Below, piece after piece: positions 43,884 through 51,867 of a stretch of DNA of 63,087 bases. The stretch is taken from assembly GCF_007829835.1 (NCBI RefSeq), contig NZ_VIWP01000018.1:1-63087 (forward strand), read 5' to 3'. Numbering within the stretch: position 1 is the stretch's first letter; every line of letters begins with the position of its first letter. The notes beneath the pieces were generated by a model, which made no database searches, was not told the origin of the DNA, and saw only the letters and a program-made list of their open reading frames with translations. Position numbers and translations under genes: made by a program. Source of the stretch: Neorhizobium alkalisoli. Its GTDB lineage: Bacteria > Pseudomonadota > Alphaproteobacteria > Rhizobiales > Rhizobiaceae.

Positions 43884-44588
43884 TCAGCGAGCTGGAACAG
43901 TGGTTGCTATTGCCGTGGACTTGGGCGGGGCAATCGACGCTCCAACGCCACGTCGCTGGCGCGGATGGCCCAGCCATCTCCCTTGAACGAGGCCGGAAAG
44001 ACGTTGACGGAACGATGGAGATACCTCGACCTGTGACACGGAGGAAAGCGCTGCGCCTACATCCGGGACCTTTTCGCACGTAGGTTTCTCCGCTCTCCAC
44101 TCGAAGAGCTGCGTGCCCTTGTTCTGGCCGTTTACGAACAAGTCGTCGTCGATCCCGACCGTGAAATCCGCATGGATCGGATCGGAAAAGCCGATGAAAA
44201 GCATCCTCTGGTGCCAGGTCGTCAGAGATGTTTGGTATTGGACTTCGACAAGAGCCACGGTGCCATCCCAATGCGCCCTTGCCAGAGGCGACCGGTCGGC
44301 ACTCAGCGCCGCGTCCGAATAGGCGTAGATTTCCGGTAACGCGAAAAAAGCTTCGATTTCACGGGTGGTCTCACCCCCGAGATCCGGCTCGAGTTCGGTC
44401 TTCGAGCTGAGCGGACCGTACGAGAACTGGCGGCTGCATGAAGCTCCGATCGTTTCGGCGCTCTTGTAACAGAACGAGTTACGGCAGACCGCGATCTCGA
44501 TCGAGGCTACTGTATCTGTCGAGCGACGCAGCTGCTGGATTCTGCCGTAAAGGTCGAACGCGTAGTCCCGATAGGATATCGCCGTCAT
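43884..44588 (-). CDS. Hypothetical protein
   Basis: A 234-residue protein of unknown family. It starts MTAISYRDYAFDLYGRIQQL, has four Cys near the N-terminus (AVCRNSFCYKSAET, GASCSRQ) and a middle section with the pattern HWDGTVALVEVQYQTSLTTWHQRMLFIGFSDP. No signal peptide or membrane segment is visible. The last 40 residues are Arg/Ala rich and may come from frame drift past a damaged 3' end. An exact dyad copy lies 115 bp upstream, which argues that the gene is expressed. Confidence 0.5.
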   Translation of the reverse strand: MTAISYRDYAFDLYGRIQQLRRSTDTVASIEIAVCRNSFCYKSAETIGASCSRQFSYGPLSSKTELEPDLGGETTREIEAFFALPEIYAYSDAALSADRSPLARAHWDGTVALVEVQYQTSLTTWHQRMLFIGFSDPIHADFTVGIDDDLFVNGQNKGTQLFEWRAEKPTCEKVPDVGAALSSVSQVEVSPSFRQRLSGLVQGRWLGHPRQRRGVGASIAPPKSTAIATTVPAR

Positions 44589-44702
44589 GGAGCTGCCTCG
44601 TCGCTTTTCATTGGAGGGCGGAACGGCGGTCGCGACGCCATCGTCCCGGGTCCGCCGTTATGTGATGTCCAGATGATAAGGCTACTTGGCGGCCAGTCGA
44701 TA

Positions 44703-44716
44703 TATACGAGCGTTTA
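44703..44716 (-). promoter_or_regulatory. Regional dyad YAWMC-N4-GTATA
   Basis: Minus strand reads TAAACGCTCGTATA, exact match, followed by TATCG; 115 bp upstream of the hypothetical gene at 43884. Confidence 0.5.
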
Positions 44717-44736
44717 GGTTCGCCCCTGGCGAAAGG

Positions 44737-44990
44737 CTATCGGGCGATGCTCATTCCGCCGTCGACATGGAGATCGACGCCGTTCGCAAACTCGCTTCCG
44801 GGAAGACCAGGAAGATTGCCACATTGGCGATTTCCATCGGCTGGCCGAGCCGTCCGACAGGGATCGTGTTGGCCATTGCCTCCAGGAAAGCGGGCCGTTT
44901 CCGTTCACTTACTCCCAGCTTTGCCAGAATTTCGGTATCGACAGGCCCCGGGTTCAAAATGATCATTGTTCCGCGTTCAGACTGCGGATT
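44737..44990 (-). pseudogene. Remnant of a short-chain dehydrogenase/reductase (3' end)
   Basis: The C-terminal part of a classical SDR is readable: NPGPVDTEILAKLGV, then IPVGRLGQPMEIANVAIFL in one frame, and FANGVDLHVDGGMSIAR in another, ending in TAG at 44737-44739. A small indel therefore breaks the frame near 44790, and the N-terminal two thirds (Rossmann motif and catalytic residues) is missing. It follows the terminator of the AhpD-like gene, which is controlled by ECF41. ECF41 loci usually carry an oxidoreductase, so this could be the decayed member of that set. Confidence 0.75.
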
Positions 44991-45023
44991 AGTTTTTCTG
45001 GATGCCGATGAGGTGAAGCCGCG

Positions 45024-45053
45024 AAAAGCGCCGCCGCGGTTAGGCGACGGCGC
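45024..45053 (-). terminator. Rho-independent terminator of the AhpD-like gene
   Basis: On the minus strand a 10-bp stem (GCGCCGTCGC / GCGGCGGCGC, one G-T wobble) with loop CTAACC is followed by TTTTCGC. It begins 12 bp after the stop codon. Confidence 0.82.
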
Positions 45054-45065
45054 GCGCGTGCCTCT

Positions 45066-45521
45066 TCAGGGCTGCGCCTTTACCGGCAGCCGGAATGGAG
45101 CGCCGAGCCGGTTGAAAGCGTTCATAGCTGCGATCGCGATCGTGAGATCGACCAGATCTTTGGGTTCGAATACCGCTGAGACGGCGGCGTAGGCTTCATC
45201 GGAAGCATGCGTCTCGCTGACAAGTGTGACCTCTTCGGCCCAGGCCAGCGCCGCGCGGTAGTTGTCGGGAAAAAGGTGCGGCACCTCCTCCCACACCGGG
45301 ACCAGAGCGACCTTGTCAGCGGCCATAGTCTTGAGAAGGTCGCGGGTGTGCAGGTCGATGCAATGCGCGCAGCCGTTTATCTGGGAGACACGCAGGAACA
45401 CCAGGTGGATAAGTTCCTCGGGAAGATTCGTGTTGTGTGAAACGTAATGATGGACCCCGAAAAGCGCTTTGGCTCCAGCGGGAGCTATTTCGTGCCAGTT
45501 GAGGCGTGTGGTCTGGTTCAT
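45066..45521 (-). CDS. Carboxymuconolactone decarboxylase family protein (AhpD-like), ECF41 target
   Basis: A 151-residue AhpD-fold protein with an intact catalytic motif SQINGCAHCIDLHTRDLL and family features AALAWAEEVTLVSET and IAAMNAFNRLGAPFRLPV. The ATG at 45521 follows GGAG. It is transcribed divergently from the ECF41 sigma factor gene. A TGTCACA-N16-CGTC element lies at the correct distance upstream, which is the known promoter type of ECF41 sigma factors. Genes of this family are the usual ECF41 targets (COE genes). Expected function: hydroperoxide or disulfide reduction. Confidence 0.92.
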   Translation of the reverse strand: MNQTTRLNWHEIAPAGAKALFGVHHYVSHNTNLPEELIHLVFLRVSQINGCAHCIDLHTRDLLKTMAADKVALVPVWEEVPHLFPDNYRAALAWAEEVTLVSETHASDEAYAAVSAVFEPKDLVDLTIAIAAMNAFNRLGAPFRLPVKAQP

Positions 45522-45564
45522 GATGATCTCCTTGTACTGCGCCGATAGTCGGCACTGGTCCACT

Positions 45565-45591
45565 GACGAGACGACGATTGAAGGTGTGACA
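45565..45591 (-). promoter_or_regulatory. ECF41-type promoter
   Basis: Minus strand: -35 TGTCACA (45591-45585), 16-bp spacer, -10 CGTC (45568-45565). Transcription should start near 45558, about 37 bp before the AhpD-like start codon. Confidence 0.8.
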
Positions 45592-45679
45592 TGTCGACGT
45601 TATTTATTTTCTGAACTTGATGTCGCTCGCGCAGAATGGTCGCTTCAGCATCAGGGAAGTTGAGTCCAAGGAACGCGAT

Positions 45680-46624
45680 ATGTGGCACTACGGCGATAGC
45701 GAGACGAACCAGGTTCAAAACAGTCGTGTGCTGACGACATCGCTTGAAGAAAGCTCCTCGGTGCCGCTTGAGGATTGGAAACTGAATGAATTTACGCTGC
45801 AGCGAAAACGCTTGCTGCGCCTCGGGTACCGTATGCTGGGATCGGTCACCGAGGCGGAAGATGTCCTGCAGGACGCATGGCTCCGTTGGGCACGCGCCGA
45901 CGACGACATTCGCACCCCGACTGCCTACCTCACCCGTATTGTCACGCGGTTATGCCTCGATCGAATGAGGTCAGCGCGAGTGCGTCGCGAGGTCTATGTC
46001 GGTCCATGGTTGCCAGAGCCGCTGATTGAAACCGCCGACACGTACGAGGTCGTTCCCGACGATGTCACTGTTACGCTGATGCTGGCGTTGGAGCGACTTT
46101 CACCGCTCGAGAGGGCTGCTTTCCTGCTTCATGACGTATTCGACGTGGCGCTGACAGAGGTGGCGGTTGTGCTCGAGCGTGATCCGACCGCTGTTCGACA
46201 ACTTGCTTCCCGGGCGCGTAAGAATGTTCAAAACGCACGTCCACGATACAATATCGGGGCAGCTGAGGCAGATGAAATCGCACGCGCCTTCTTTGCTGCG
46301 TCGCGCGACGGTGACGTCGCGGCGCTTTCGGAATTGCTGACGCGCGACGTTGAGATACACACCGACGGCGGCGGAAAGGTTCGCGCGTTCCGGGGCGTTA
46401 TCTACGGCTTGGAGCGCGCACTGCGCCTCTTTGTTTCCGCTCGGAAAAAGGCCGTGCTTTCACCGACTTTCCTCCGAACCGTCACCATCGATGGCCTGAC
46501 GGGATATGTGAGCCTCGACACGAATGGCGTATTGCAAACTACGGCTTTGGATATTCGCGATGGCAGGATTTTCGCGATCTATATCGTCAAAAATCCCGAC
46601 AAGCTGACGCGTGTCAACATTTAG
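45680..46624 (+). CDS. ECF41-family sigma factor with SnoaL-like C-terminal domain
   Basis: An extracytoplasmic-function sigma factor of 314 residues. Seen: region 2 (RLLRLGYRMLGSVTEAEDVLQD, then TPTAYLTRIVTRLCLDRMRS), the ECF41 linker WLPEP in VGPWLPEPL, region 4 (LSPLERAAFLLHDVFDVAL, RDPTAVRQLASRARKNV), and a fused SnoaL/NTF2 domain with the family motifs DGGGK and C-terminal NPDKL. In characterised ECF41 proteins this domain replaces an anti-sigma factor and tunes activity. GGAACGCG precedes the ATG at 45680. A non-homologous N-terminal extension of about 35 residues is present. Its target promoter is beside it. Confidence 0.94.
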   Translation: MWHYGDSETNQVQNSRVLTTSLEESSSVPLEDWKLNEFTLQRKRLLRLGYRMLGSVTEAEDVLQDAWLRWARADDDIRTPTAYLTRIVTRLCLDRMRSARVRREVYVGPWLPEPLIETADTYEVVPDDVTVTLMLALERLSPLERAAFLLHDVFDVALTEVAVVLERDPTAVRQLASRARKNVQNARPRYNIGAAEADEIARAFFAASRDGDVAALSELLTRDVEIHTDGGGKVRAFRGVIYGLERALRLFVSARKKAVLSPTFLRTVTIDGLTGYVSLDTNGVLQTTALDIRDGRIFAIYIVKNPDKLTRVNI

Positions 46625-46747
46625 GGTCCGGCCAGGCTTTTCGCCCAAGGCTTCGCGTTTTCCTGTTTTCGATGGGAGCAGCTGGGCGCGACCGGTCTCC
46701 TGGCGGCATATCGCGATGAGTAATATACAATATTTGAGGTCAATCTC

Positions 46748-47629
46748 ATGAGTAAACTCACGAAGGCGCTGAGCGAAGGAAAGCTCTATGTCTGCCTCAA
46801 ATTAGAAGCCACCGAGTTCAAGCCCGTCTACAGGACCACTGAACTCCTCCCTGACTTCGATTTCATTCCGTACGACGGTGGAAGCGATAAGGACTACCCA
46901 GTCTGGCACGAATTTGATCTCTCGAACGAAGCGATTTTCATCCACAAGCTGATCCTAGACGACTACGGATTCTTTGTCGAAGATGACCCACATGATGATC
47001 CCGAATATGAGCTGCCCAAGGCAACGTCTGAAAGCACAGGGAGGCTTGCCTTGGAACTTCAAATGGCAGACCGTTTTGGGTGCCGAGCATTGGTGAGAGG
47101 AAGCCTGTCCGGAACTTCCATGGAAATGAATATGGAGGTGCGCTTCAATTTCACCATGTGCTCCTACTCGGGAGACAGCCGGCTTATCGGATATGCGGCC
47201 GAAGCGATCGCCGAAGGTTTTGCGTTCGAGGAGGAGGGAAAACTCAAGCAAGCGTTTTTCTCATACTTTTCGGCAATCGACAGCTTCATTGAGGCGGAGC
47301 GGGAGAAGCTCAACTCGGGGCTGCCAGAGAACAAGCGCACTAAGCCTGATATAAGACTGATAGAAAAACTGCAGGCGGTAGTTAAGGGTAACATGCCGCC
47401 GCCTATTGGCGGCCTCGACAAAGTGAAGATGTGGGGAGACGTTAAAAACGGCTTCGACAAATGTGAGAAGCTCCGAAATGCTATCGCACACAACACGAAA
47501 ACGCACCCGATTACCCAGACCGACGTGGATCTGTGCTTTGCCGTATTTGCCATCATTGTGGCAATGGTGAAGGATAATCTCTACGACGAAAAACAGATCA
47601 TTATGCATTACGGTGTCGGCGACGACTGA
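46748..47629 (+). CDS. Protein of unknown function with a HEPN-like C-terminus
   Basis: A 293-residue soluble protein. The N-terminal 150 residues have no recognised domain. The C-terminal half is helical (AFFSYFSAIDSFIEAEREKL, then FDKCEKLRNAIAHN) and contains Arg243-N-A-I-A-His248, which fits the RX4-6H motif of HEPN domains. Many HEPN proteins are RNases in toxin-antitoxin or antiphage systems, but non-catalytic HEPN domains also carry this motif. GAGG lies 8 bp before the ATG. No antitoxin-like partner is beside it. Lys and acidic content is higher than in neighbours, consistent with transfer. Confidence 0.65.
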   Translation: MSKLTKALSEGKLYVCLKLEATEFKPVYRTTELLPDFDFIPYDGGSDKDYPVWHEFDLSNEAIFIHKLILDDYGFFVEDDPHDDPEYELPKATSESTGRLALELQMADRFGCRALVRGSLSGTSMEMNMEVRFNFTMCSYSGDSRLIGYAAEAIAEGFAFEEEGKLKQAFFSYFSAIDSFIEAEREKLNSGLPENKRTKPDIRLIEKLQAVVKGNMPPPIGGLDKVKMWGDVKNGFDKCEKLRNAIAHNTKTHPITQTDVDLCFAVFAIIVAMVKDNLYDEKQIIMHYGVGDD

Positions 47630-47895
47630 TGCGATGCAGCGAGATTTACGCAGAATTTAATCTGTCGAACTGCGTTGGCCACGCGCTGCCCGCCTTCGAT
47701 CGGTGGGTCCGGCACGCGGTCGGTATGCCGACCCGTGAGGATATCGACCGTAAGCGGCTGCCCGTCTTTGAGCGAGTTCGATTCTGTAAAGCGCCATAGA
47801 AGCATACAGCGACTTTCCGCGAAGCCACGGCCTACGACAACCCAGCATTGGCCGAGACGCATCGTGCGCTTGAGCCGGGTTCGGGCCATCTTCAT
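47608..47895 (-). CDS. Small hypothetical protein
   Basis: A 95-residue frame with the readable stretch WVVVGRGFAESRCMLLWRF, then LTVDILTGRHTDRVPDPP. It looks protein-like but I cannot place it in a family. No good ribosome-binding site is seen before the ATG pair (codons 1 and 3). The end overlaps the HEPN-like gene by 22 bp. It could be an uncharacterised small protein or a chance frame. Confidence 0.35.
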   Translation of the reverse strand: MKMARTRLKRTMRLGQCWVVVGRGFAESRCMLLWRFTESNSLKDGQPLTVDILTGRHTDRVPDPPIEGGQRVANAVRQIKFCVNLAASHQSSPTP

Positions 47896-47928
47896 GCCCG
47901 TCGATCACCAGCACAGCGCAGCGTATCG

Positions 47929-47942
47929 CATACGAGCGTATA
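47929..47942 (+). promoter_or_regulatory. Regional dyad, perfect ATAC-N4-GTAT
   Basis: CATACGAGCGTATA, exact match with a symmetric core, followed by ATTACG; 94 bp upstream of the AhpD-like gene that lacks its second Cys. Confidence 0.52.
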
Positions 47943-48035
47943 ATTACGCGCGAAACGCGTTTCTTTCATATCTGGAGCATTGACCAACGATCACGACGCC
48001 AAGCCGCTGATCGGGCCTTGACCGGAGATTGCAGG

Positions 48036-48506
48036 ATGCGGCCACGTTTTGACATCGGTGACTGCCGAGACAGCCTTCTCACTTTGCGCCTGGTAGACGG
48101 ATTCGTGATCGAATCCGGCGTGGATGAACGACTCATCGCGCTGATCGGCATTCGAGTTGCGCACATTGACGGTTGTGAAAGCTCCATCGATTTCCACGTC
48201 CAGAAGGCCCGAATGCTCGGCAAAGCCGAACCTTGGCTTTCAATGACTTCGCAGTGGCGAAGGGCGTCGATCTACAATCCTGTAGAGCGGGCCGTACTGG
48301 AGTTCACGGAGCTTCTGATGCAGACCGCCAACGGCATTCCGGATCAGGCTTATGACGCGATCCGGGATTTCTTCACGCCCAAGGATATCGCGCGCCTGAT
48401 GGTCGCGGTGAGTGCAGCACGCATGTGGGATCAACTGGCACTGCTTGCGCGAAGCGATCCTCGATCCCGCAATACTGACATGGCAGCGGCGCGGCCTCAG
48501 TACTGA
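48036..48506 (+). CDS. AhpD-like family protein lacking the second catalytic Cys
   Basis: A 156-residue member of the carboxymuconolactone decarboxylase family, similar in length and order to the protein at 19142 (both start with PRFDI). The motif GCxxCxxxH is GCESSIDFH: the first Cys and the His are kept, but the second Cys is Ser. A disulfide-based peroxidase cycle should therefore fail, although a one-Cys mechanism or a binding role is possible. The start at 48036 (MRPRFDI) is preferred to 48018. An exact dyad copy lies 94 bp upstream. Confidence 0.82.
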   Translation: MRPRFDIGDCRDSLLTLRLVDGFVIESGVDERLIALIGIRVAHIDGCESSIDFHVQKARMLGKAEPWLSMTSQWRRASIYNPVERAVLEFTELLMQTANGIPDQAYDAIRDFFTPKDIARLMVAVSAARMWDQLALLARSDPRSRNTDMAAARPQY

Positions 48507-48605
48507 GCCGCGAACGGCTCCGGGGCGACTTGCCTCCGAGCCCGCGCACCTCACTCGAAATCTGTTCTCCGTTAGCAACACCCACGTCTTCGGGAGTGTA
48601 AAGAC

Positions 48606-48938
48606 ATGCGCTCGAACTATCCGGAGCAGAGACCTTCTGCCCCACTCATTCCGGCTTCCGTCTACTTCACCGTTATCTTGACGATGGCGGGGCTCGCTTC
48701 GGCGACGGTTTACATCGGCGCTACGGATAAGCCGCAACAGACGCGGGTATATCTGGCGGAGGACTTCACAAGCCTCCAGCCAAAGATATCCGGTCGCAAG
48801 GTTGCATCCGGTTCGCTGTCGGTGTCACCAGCAGCTACCCGAAAAATTGAAAAAGCCGCCTCGGGCGGTGGGGCCCAAGGCGTGATCGTGGTGGACCGTT
48901 CGTCCGCCGTGACCCTATCCGATATCGCCTCCCGTTAG
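48606..48938 (+). CDS. Small membrane-anchored or secreted hypothetical protein
   Basis: A 110-residue protein with one hydrophobic segment (IPASVYFTVILTMAGLASATVYIGA) that could be an anchor or an uncleaved signal, then a hydrophilic domain with YLAEDFTSLQPKISGRK and a Gly/Ala-rich section. GGGAGTG precedes the ATG. The 3' end overlaps the convergent SDR gene by 24 bp. No known family. Confidence 0.55.
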   Translation: MRSNYPEQRPSAPLIPASVYFTVILTMAGLASATVYIGATDKPQQTRVYLAEDFTSLQPKISGRKVASGSLSVSPAATRKIEKAASGGGAQGVIVVDRSSAVTLSDIASR

Positions 48939-49880
48939 TTCCACACTCACCCGCCATAGCCGCTCGGCAGCTTCGGGGTCGATGGCATACGGACGCACGC
49001 CTCTGCGCTCGGTCGCTTCGATCGCCGCGATGTCGCTGTTCTCACAATAGACGCCTCCCAGGCCATCGAGTAGCGGCGAGGTCGCACACCAGACGGTTGT
49101 CGCAGCGCCCTGGGCGAAATTCTTCATATCCGCCCCAGGGTCGATGATGGGCTGCCCATTCTGGTCAAGCGCGCCGAACCCGTCGATCTCTTGAGGCGAC
49201 AGATGGCGGGCCAGCGGCCCGACGATCGAGCCGGGATGCACTGAAAACGCCCTGATGCCGTGAGTTCTCCCTCGAGCGTCGGCGGCGACGGCGAAAAGCG
49301 CGTTTGCGGTTTTCGACTGTCCGTAAGCTTGCCACTTGTCGTATGGCCGCTTTTCGAACCGCAAGTCGTCGAAATGAACACCGTCGATCAGGTGTCCTCG
49401 GGACGACAGGACAACGATCCGCGCACCCCTCGCGGCCTTGAGCGCTGGCCATAAGAGCGTCGCGAGCCTGAAATGGCCGAGATGGTTGGTGGCGAACTGG
49501 CCTTCGTTGCCGTCCTCGTCGCGAAAGAGCGGCGTCGCCATCACGCCCGCGCTCAGTATCAGGCGATGGATGGGGCGGCCCGTTTCCAGAAATCGCGTCA
49601 CGAAGCGCTCCACGGACATGCTGTCCGTGAGTTCCATCTCATGGACTTCTGTCCTGGGGATGCCCTTGAGCGCGCTTTCGGCTTCCGCCACGCGCCTCGC
49701 GGGGACAACCACTTCGGCCCCTTTGGACACGAGAACCCGCGTCGTTTCGAGACCGAGCCCTGACGCGCCGCCCGTGACGAGGACGACCTTGCCTTGCAAG
49801 TCGATCCCATCGGCCACCAACTGAGCGGTAGCAGCCGGACCCCATTCGGTTCCGAGTGGTGTTTGAGCGTTGTTTTCCAT
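48915..49880 (-). CDS. Short-chain dehydrogenase/reductase
   Basis: A 321-residue SDR with TGGASGLGLETTRVL, SAGVMATPLFRDE in the NNAG position (LILSAGV), Ser in VVLSSRGH and catalytic YGQSK. It belongs to the same long SDR type as the protein at 36189. The ATG at 49880 follows GAGGC; earlier in-frame starts (49904 and a TTG at 49931) are possible. It is divergent from the AraC regulator at 49973, separated by about 90 bp, so that regulator probably controls it. Confidence 0.9.
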   Translation of the reverse strand: MENNAQTPLGTEWGPAATAQLVADGIDLQGKVVLVTGGASGLGLETTRVLVSKGAEVVVPARRVAEAESALKGIPRTEVHEMELTDSMSVERFVTRFLETGRPIHRLILSAGVMATPLFRDEDGNEGQFATNHLGHFRLATLLWPALKAARGARIVVLSSRGHLIDGVHFDDLRFEKRPYDKWQAYGQSKTANALFAVAADARGRTHGIRAFSVHPGSIVGPLARHLSPQEIDGFGALDQNGQPIIDPGADMKNFAQGAATTVWCATSPLLDGLGGVYCENSDIAAIEATERRGVRPYAIDPEAAERLWRVSVELTGGDIG

Positions 49881-49972
49881 GATTGCCTCGCTTTCGTCTG
49901 CCATCTGATATGGCAAATCGAGACAAGACAAACTATATTCAATACTCCTGTAATCTGTAGCGAACGTCCGGA

Positions 49973-50941
49973 ATGTCGTCCGATCCCTTTTCAGACATCT
50001 TGCGGCTGACCCGCGCGCGTGGAGTTTTGTCGACAGGTCTCCGCGCGAAAGGACGCTTTGCTGTCCGCGTCGAAATGCACGACGGCATGAAATTCAACGC
50101 GGTCACGGAAGGCGCATGCTTCCTCGATGTGGATGGGCATGAAAGCTACAATCTTCAAAGCGGGGACTGCTTCCTGCTGACAAGGGCCACGCCCTTCACC
50201 GTTGGCAACGACCGTTCGAGTAGGGTGCTATCCGCGGAACGGGTATTTGCCGACGCCACCGCCGGCTTCGCGCAACTCGACAATGGCGTCGGGCCATCGG
50301 TGACATTCGTCGGCGGCAGGATGACATCGGACAGGAACATGGAGTTCCTCACCACGTCCCTTCCAGCGGTTCTCCTGTTGAGGGCCAGAACTGCGACCGC
50401 CGTATGGATAAGGGGGCTGCTGCTGCGGCTGGAAGCCGAATTGACCGAGGCACGCCCCGGGGCCGAGATCATATGTGAAGAGATCATGCATATGATCTTC
50501 GTGGAGATGATCCGGAGCCACGCCAATGACGGCCAGGCTGTCGGTTGGATTGCCGCCCTTTCCGATCCTCAAATCGTCAAAGCGCTCTCGGCCATGCATG
50601 CCGCACCCGGAAGACATTGGCGTGTCGGCGACTTGGCCTCGACAAGCGGTCTCTCGAGATCGCAGTTCGCCGTACGCTTCGCGCGGGTCGTCGGAGAACC
50701 TCCGCTGGAGTACCTTACGCGGTGGCGCATGACGCTGGCCCGCGAAGCGCTCAGAGATCGGATCGCAACGATCGCGCAGGTCGCCAACGACGTGGGCTAC
50801 GGCTCGGAGGCGGCTTTCGGAGCCGCCTTCAAGCGCGTGTACGGAACCTCGCCGAGACGGTCCGTCGACGGCGATCGTGTGGTTGAGCGGCAACACGATG
50901 CCGCTCGGCTCGATAGCGGCCGGACCGCCGGGCGGATTTGA
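49973..50941 (+). CDS. AraC-family regulator with cupin_6 sensor domain
   Basis: A 322-residue regulator. The N-terminal half (residues about 10-190) has the cupin_6 pattern: FAVRVEMHDGMKFNAVTEG, DGHESYNLQSGDCFLLTR and VTFVGGRM. The C-terminal AraC HTH pair is at about 215-300 (WRVGDLASTSGLSRSQFAVRF, then IAQVANDVGYGSEAAFGAAFKR). It is divergent from an SDR gene, an arrangement common for AraC regulators of stress-linked reductases. Confidence 0.92.
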   Translation: MSSDPFSDILRLTRARGVLSTGLRAKGRFAVRVEMHDGMKFNAVTEGACFLDVDGHESYNLQSGDCFLLTRATPFTVGNDRSSRVLSAERVFADATAGFAQLDNGVGPSVTFVGGRMTSDRNMEFLTTSLPAVLLLRARTATAVWIRGLLLRLEAELTEARPGAEIICEEIMHMIFVEMIRSHANDGQAVGWIAALSDPQIVKALSAMHAAPGRHWRVGDLASTSGLSRSQFAVRFARVVGEPPLEYLTRWRMTLAREALRDRIATIAQVANDVGYGSEAAFGAAFKRVYGTSPRRSVDGDRVVERQHDAARLDSGRTAGRI

Positions 50942-50970
50942 TTGGGACCCGAGTGTGATGCGCGGTGGCG

Positions 50971-51798
50971 TCAGACTTTGATCTGCCGCTCCAACTCCGC
51001 CGAGGCGGTGGCATAGCGATTGCCACTAAGCGCCAGGCGAGCCGACTGGCTCGTGCACCACGGGTCGAAAAACATTGTCCCCATGCGATCCGGATGGGCC
51101 GGAACCAGGGATTCCTGTTCCAAGGGTGCCCCGAACCAGGTCGCCGTCTTGTCGGCGGCGACTACCCTCGTGTCGTTCGTGACGGAAAACGCCCTGCGCA
51201 GCCAGTGCGCGATGGCGTCGCGCTCGGGGCCCGCGATCTGAACCACCGCATTTCTCGGCTTTTCCAATGCGATCTCGGCCAGAATACTTCCCACATCGTC
51301 GGCGGCGATAGGCTGCAGAAGCGCGTCGGGGGGATTTACCGAGTTCTGCTTTGCGAACCCCCCGGAAATGGTGGGCAGGAACTCGAAAAACTGGGTGGAC
51401 CTGACGATCGTGAAAGGGGTCCCGGAAGATTGGGCCACCTGCTCCTGGCGCGCCTTGGCGGCGTAGTATGGGTTGCCGGGCAGATGATCTACTCCCACGA
51501 TCGACAACGTCACATGGTGCTTGACGCCCGCCTCCATCTCCGCCTTCGCGACGTTCCTTCCCGAAACGACGAAAAAGTCCCGAAGCGTCTCCTCGTCGAA
51601 CGAGTGGACATCCGACGCATCGACGACGACGTCCGCCCCGGAGATGGCCTGCAGGAGCCCCTCCCCGGTGGTCGTGTTGACTCCGGTTCGGCGGGAAGCC
51701 GCGACGACCTCGACGTCGAGACCCTTCAGACTTTCGACAACCCTCGCTCCGATCATGCCGCTTCCGCCGAGCACGACCACTTTCGAGAATTCGGACAT
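50971..51798 (-). CDS. NmrA-like NAD(P)-binding atypical SDR, copy 3
   Basis: A 275-residue protein with MSEFSKVVVLGGSGMIGARV and family blocks TTGEGLLQAISGADVVVD, HHVTLSIVGVDHLPGNPYY, FTIVRSTQFFEFLP and LQPIAADDVGSIL. It is longer at the C-terminus than copies 1 and 2. AGGAG lies 10 bp before the ATG. It is 69 bp downstream of a SnoaL-like gene on the same strand; the two likely form an operon. Unlike copies 1 and 2, no dyad is visible upstream. Confidence 0.88.
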   Translation of the reverse strand: MSEFSKVVVLGGSGMIGARVVESLKGLDVEVVAASRRTGVNTTTGEGLLQAISGADVVVDASDVHSFDEETLRDFFVVSGRNVAKAEMEAGVKHHVTLSIVGVDHLPGNPYYAAKARQEQVAQSSGTPFTIVRSTQFFEFLPTISGGFAKQNSVNPPDALLQPIAADDVGSILAEIALEKPRNAVVQIAGPERDAIAHWLRRAFSVTNDTRVVAADKTATWFGAPLEQESLVPAHPDRMGTMFFDPWCTSQSARLALSGNRYATASAELERQIKV

Positions 51799-51867
51799 TT
51801 TAAATACTCCTGTGACTGATGATTGTGTCTTGGTGGGCATCTCGCAAAATGCCGTAGGTCCGGCGGA

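Noticed and set aside
49930..49951. Repeated AATACTCCTGT near 49945 and 51805
   Set aside because: At 51805 it is simply the ribosome-binding site region of the gene; at 49945 it is a similar purine-rich stretch on the minus strand, not a shared operator.
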